64,000 nucleotides of DNA from an uncultured Flavobacteriaceae bacterium (GTDB lineage Bacteria; Bacteroidota; Bacteroidia; Flavobacteriales; Flavobacteriaceae). The notes below the pieces were generated by a model. The model had not been told where the DNA came from. It did not search any database and saw only the letters and a list, made by a program, of their open reading frames with translations. The position numbers and the translations under genes are program-made. The stretch is from positions 1 through 64,000 of the forward strand of contig CALGUD010000147.1 in assembly GCA_937901915.1 (NCBI GenBank), in the 5' to 3' direction. The stretch's first letter is position 1. Every line of letters begins with the position of its first letter. This document shows, piece after piece, positions 61,593 through 64,000 of this stretch.

Positions 61593-61827
61593 GCTTTTTT
61601 TTCAATTTCTGTTTTACCTCATCCCATGTCAAGCCGCTAGTCTCCCCTGCATGATATTTACGTCTGCGTTCTTCAACAATATTGTAATGTTCTTCAGGTA
61701 CTAATGATGTGGTTTCCTCAATATTTATAGAATCAAAAATCCCATCCAACACCATCAGCTTAGATTCATCTTGAATAATAAGATTAAAGCGTTCAATTAT
61801 TTTTTTTCTTAATTCTATTGTACCCAT
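61582..61827 (-). CDS. Antitoxin of the ParE-type module
   Basis: 81 residues with a DNA-binding-like N terminus (ELRKKIIERFNLIIQDESKLM) and a toxin-wrapping C terminus that ends in GLTWDEVKQKLKKKHGF, a conserved ending of addiction-module antitoxins in Bacteroidota. It precedes and overlaps the toxin, as is usual for type II systems. Inverted repeats lie just upstream. Confidence 0.85.
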   Translation of the reverse strand: MGTIELRKKIIERFNLIIQDESKLMVLDGIFDSINIEETTSLVPEEHYNIVEERRRKYHAGETSGLTWDEVKQKLKKKHGF

Positions 61828-61834
61828 AATATTG

Positions 61835-61872
61835 AATGTTACAGTTTTACAAATATAATTAAATATAACATT
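61835..61872 (-). promoter_or_regulatory. Toxin-antitoxin promoter with flanking inverted repeat
   Basis: AATGTTA (61835-61841) and TAACATT (61866-61872) are inverted around the -7 box TATATTTG (minus strand, 61850-61857). Autoregulation by the antitoxin complex at this site is plausible. The -33 is not clear. Confidence 0.5.
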
Positions 61873-62006
61873 AATGGAGAGATCATGTGGTAAAGCAGGT
61901 AAAATTTAATTCTGAAATTTTAAATGATCTTTAAAAAATGTTCGCTACTAAAGATTATAATTTTATTTTTTATTTCAAGCTTCAGTACTGAGACCTTATG
62001 TCTAAA

Positions 62007-62342
62007 CTATTTATTCAAGTCCAATTTCTCAGCAAAGTAATCACAAAAATCTTTCATGGTGGCCGTCATTTTTTCGTCTTTTGTAGCCCGGTTAAAGGTA
62101 TCGGCCATTGCGGTGAGTGTTTGATGAAAAAATATTTTCATTTCATCTACCGGCATATCTTTAGTCCACAGGTCAATACGAAGAGTCTCTTTGTGCTTCG
62201 GGTCCCAGATGGATAATAGTATGGCCTTGGCGTCTTCGTTCTCCACTCCTCCGTCTGCCGCTGTCCATTTTAATTTTTCGGGAACTTTGTTTTCATCCAA
62301 CTCTACATTAATAACTATATCTGAAGTATGTTTTTTTGACAT
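62007..62342 (-). CDS. gldC: Gliding motility protein GldC
   Basis: 111 residues, soluble, without a signal. DIVINVELDENKVPEKLKW, KAILLSIWDPKHKETLRIDLW and KDMPVDEMKIFFHQTLTAMADT are characteristic of GldC, which supports but is not essential for gliding in Flavobacterium johnsoniae. It shares one base with gldB and forms an operon with it. Confidence 0.95.
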   Translation of the reverse strand: MSKKHTSDIVINVELDENKVPEKLKWTAADGGVENEDAKAILLSIWDPKHKETLRIDLWTKDMPVDEMKIFFHQTLTAMADTFNRATKDEKMTATMKDFCDYFAEKLDLNK

Positions 62343-63298
62343 TATTTTTTGGGTTTAAATTTCGATTTATTAAAAATTTCTTCTGCAGGCATACCCAGCA
62401 TTTGCTGCAAGGGCACATTATTGTTTTTCATATAAGCGCGGACTATTTGCCAACCTATGTACTGCCCCAGCCTGCCGGGGGATTCATTATCAAGCTCCAG
62501 GTAAAACTTTGAATATGGCGAAGGCAGCACAAATCGTTCCTGTAATTCTAAATCGGTGGAATAAAGCAGGTCCTTTTCAACAAAATACCGCCAAATCTGA
62601 CTTTCGTTTTCTTCTGCCCATGCTAATTCTTCTTCTGTATATCCTATTTTTTGAGCATCCGTTTTAGAAGGTACGAGTAAATCTTTTAGGTACAATTCCT
62701 TACCATACAATATTAAATGTGATAAAAAAGTCCGCTCCTTTGTTCGCGTAATACGTCGTTTTGAGAGTTCAGCAGCAGCGTCAACAACAATCTGTCTCCT
62801 TTCAAAATTCTTCCGGATGTATTTATAAATGCTTTCATAAAAATGATGCTCTACCCCAAGGTAATTATCTAACCCTACCAATAATAAACTATCTGCATAA
62901 ATAATACCGTTTTTATAATCTACCTCAGTCGTAACCGTTATAATCCTTGGTTCATCAAAATCCGGGAAATAATATTTCATGCGCTGAAAAAGAGAATAAA
63001 ACTCTTCTTCTTCATCTTTAAAATCAGGGAATACTTTTAAAACCTCTTCTGAGAGTTCTTGTTGAATGGTATCCTTCATTTTAGCAATCCAGATACTATC
63101 GTGAAATTGTTCCGGAAAAAAATAAGGATATTCTGCCTTTAAAGCAGGTAGGTTTAAAACTTCCGCATTGGCGAATTTTTTATCAAACCTATCAACAACC
63201 ACTTCTACTTCTATTTTAGAAATCTCCTTTTCAATTTTGTCGTTATTACTACAACTTATTGAAAGAATGATAATAAAAAGTATTATAAATTTCTTCAT
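62342..63298 (-). CDS. gldB: Gliding motility lipoprotein GldB
   Basis: 318 residues from the ATG at 63298, where a lipoprotein signal starts (MKKFIILFIIILSISC, Cys16); the frame extends 24 nt further. The body matches GldB (PYFFPEQFHDSIWIAKMKDT, YIGWQIVRAYMKNN and a C-terminal NKSKFKPKK). GldB is essential for gliding in F. johnsoniae, and a GldB-like M. tuberculosis-unrelated zinc-peptidase fold has been suggested but I cannot see a zinc motif. Divergent from nadE. Confidence 0.94.
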   Translation of the reverse strand: MKKFIILFIIILSISCSNNDKIEKEISKIEVEVVVDRFDKKFANAEVLNLPALKAEYPYFFPEQFHDSIWIAKMKDTIQQELSEEVLKVFPDFKDEEEEFYSLFQRMKYYFPDFDEPRIITVTTEVDYKNGIIYADSLLLVGLDNYLGVEHHFYESIYKYIRKNFERRQIVVDAAAELSKRRITRTKERTFLSHLILYGKELYLKDLLVPSKTDAQKIGYTEEELAWAEENESQIWRYFVEKDLLYSTDLELQERFVLPSPYSKFYLELDNESPGRLGQYIGWQIVRAYMKNNNVPLQQMLGMPAEEIFNKSKFKPKK

Positions 63299-63441
63299 CA
63301 ATAATTTCGTATCACATCTCATCCTTTATTGTAAAATCATGGTGTTAAAATCTTAAATTAGCACGGACACAGGTTAATTTAAAAAAGTATTTAAAGTCCC
63401 TGCTAAAACGGCTAAATCTTTTTATAATTTTATAAAAAACC

Positions 63442-63449
63442 TATTTTTG
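63442..63449 (+). promoter_or_regulatory. -7 promoter box of nadE
   Basis: TATTTTTG, 48 nt before the nadE ATG, fits TAnnTTTG. No -33 TTG at the usual spacing. Confidence 0.45.
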
Positions 63450-63497
63450 TGTGGCAAAGTTAATTAAAACAATAAGATATAGATATAATACATTTTT

Positions 63498-64000
63498 ATG
63501 AAAACTGAAAAAGTAGTAAACCACATAGTGAATTGGTTAAAAGAATATGCGGTTAATGCCAATGTTAATGGTTTTGTTTTAGGAATTTCGGGCGGTATCG
63601 ACTCAGCAGTAACCTCAACACTGTGTGCAAAAACAGGTTTATCTACTTTATGTCTTGAAATGCCAATCCACCAGGCACCTTCTCAAGTAAGCAGGGGATT
63701 AAACCACATTGAATGGTTAAAAAACAATTTTGAAAACGTAAATATGGAAAGAGTAGACCTCACTCCTGTTTTTGACACTTTAGTAGATGCTTTTCCACCG
63801 GTTGAAAATGAAGAAGAACGTTTTATGTCCCTGGCAAATACAAGGGCTCGGTTACGAATGACATCTTTATATTATTTTGCAGCATTAAGAGGTTATTTGG
63901 TAGCAGGAACGGGCAATAAGGTAGAGGATTTTGGCGTTGGATTCTACACAAAGTACGGTGATGGGGGTGTAGATTTAAGCCCTATAGCCGATCTTTTAAA
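63498..64000 (+). CDS. nadE: NAD+ synthetase NadE (5' part, runs off the window)
   Basis: The frame from ATG 63498 is open to the end (167 codons). It shows the N-type ATP pyrophosphatase P-loop SGGIDSAV near 34-41, LANTRARLRMTSLYYFAA near 115 and GTGNKVEDFGVGFYTKYGDGGVD near 138, the NAD synthetase core. There is no glutaminase domain at the N terminus, so it is the short NH3-dependent form. Next to gldB-gldC, as in Flavobacterium. Confidence 0.95.
   Translation, partial: MKTEKVVNHIVNWLKEYAVNANVNGFVLGISGGIDSAVTSTLCAKTGLSTLCLEMPIHQAPSQVSRGLNHIEWLKNNFENVNMERVDLTPVFDTLVDAFPPVENEEERFMSLANTRARLRMTSLYYFAALRGYLVAGTGNKVEDFGVGFYTKYGDGGVDLSPIADLL

Overview
The window is chromosomal DNA of a low-GC, gliding-type member of the Bacteroidota, almost certainly Flavobacteriaceae. 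The evidence is the gldB-gldC pair beside nadE, a short 287-residue RpoD without region 1.1, many promoters of the TTG-N18-20-TAnnTTTG type, an almost complete lack of Shine-Dalgarno sequences (rpoD is the exception), a dcw cluster with a PASTA-tailed FtsI and a long-tailed FtsZ, and several families known mainly from this phylum. Genes for a secreted GH8 xylan enzyme, a GH9 cellulase-type enzyme, a TIM-barrel glycosidase and a xylan-esterase-like hydrolase point to a plant- or algal-polysaccharide degrader.

Layout. 1-0.4 kb: 3' end of an IS3-type transposase. 0.7-4.1 kb: coaD, rpoD, rpe, ypdA on the plus strand. 4.1-12 kb: mostly minus-strand genes (CBS protein, MtfA-like peptidase, a divergent phage-type repressor locus, a MarR/membrane-protein pair, an SLC13 permease, membrane proteins). 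12.3-22 kb: DUF4168 protein, LAS-type peptidase, GH8 lipoprotein, TRIC channel, then a sigZ - PIG-L deacetylase - arsM module, a YdeI-like protein and GH9. 22-42.1 kb: an accretion zone of unrelated single genes (propeller protein, ClC, beta-lactamase-like hydrolase, XRE, unknowns, glycosidase, DHFR-like, M1 peptidase, DUF4180, VOC). It holds several broken genes and at least four families of dispersed intergenic repeats. 42.1-42.7 kb: a repeat-rich gap and tRNA-Arg(UCG). 42.9-59.1 kb: yqeY and the complete dcw cluster, all minus strand, in transcription order mraZ-rsmH-ftsL-ftsI-murE-mraY-murD-ftsW-murG-murC-ftsQ-ftsA-ftsZ. 59.3-64 kb: alpha/beta hydrolase, engB, a RelE/ParE toxin-antitoxin pair, gldC, gldB and the start of nadE.

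How parts work together. The dcw genes make lipid II and the septal machinery, and three 10-bp MraZ boxes sit upstream of mraZ. The sigZ-deacetylase-arsM module looks like a self-contained thiol/arsenic response: sigma factor and methyltransferase both end in Cys-rich tails, and an identical 17-nt element lies about 40 nt upstream of both sigZ and the deacetylase gene. YpdA elsewhere in the window suggests a bacillithiol-using cell.

The most unusual features are the 22-42 kb zone and the effects of repeats on coding sequence. Copies of a ~60-bp element with an internal inverted repeat lie just upstream of successive minus-strand genes. Palindromic repeats have also entered reading frames (MurD N terminus, a DHFR-like protein). 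Function statements rest on motif recognition by eye; no database search was run.
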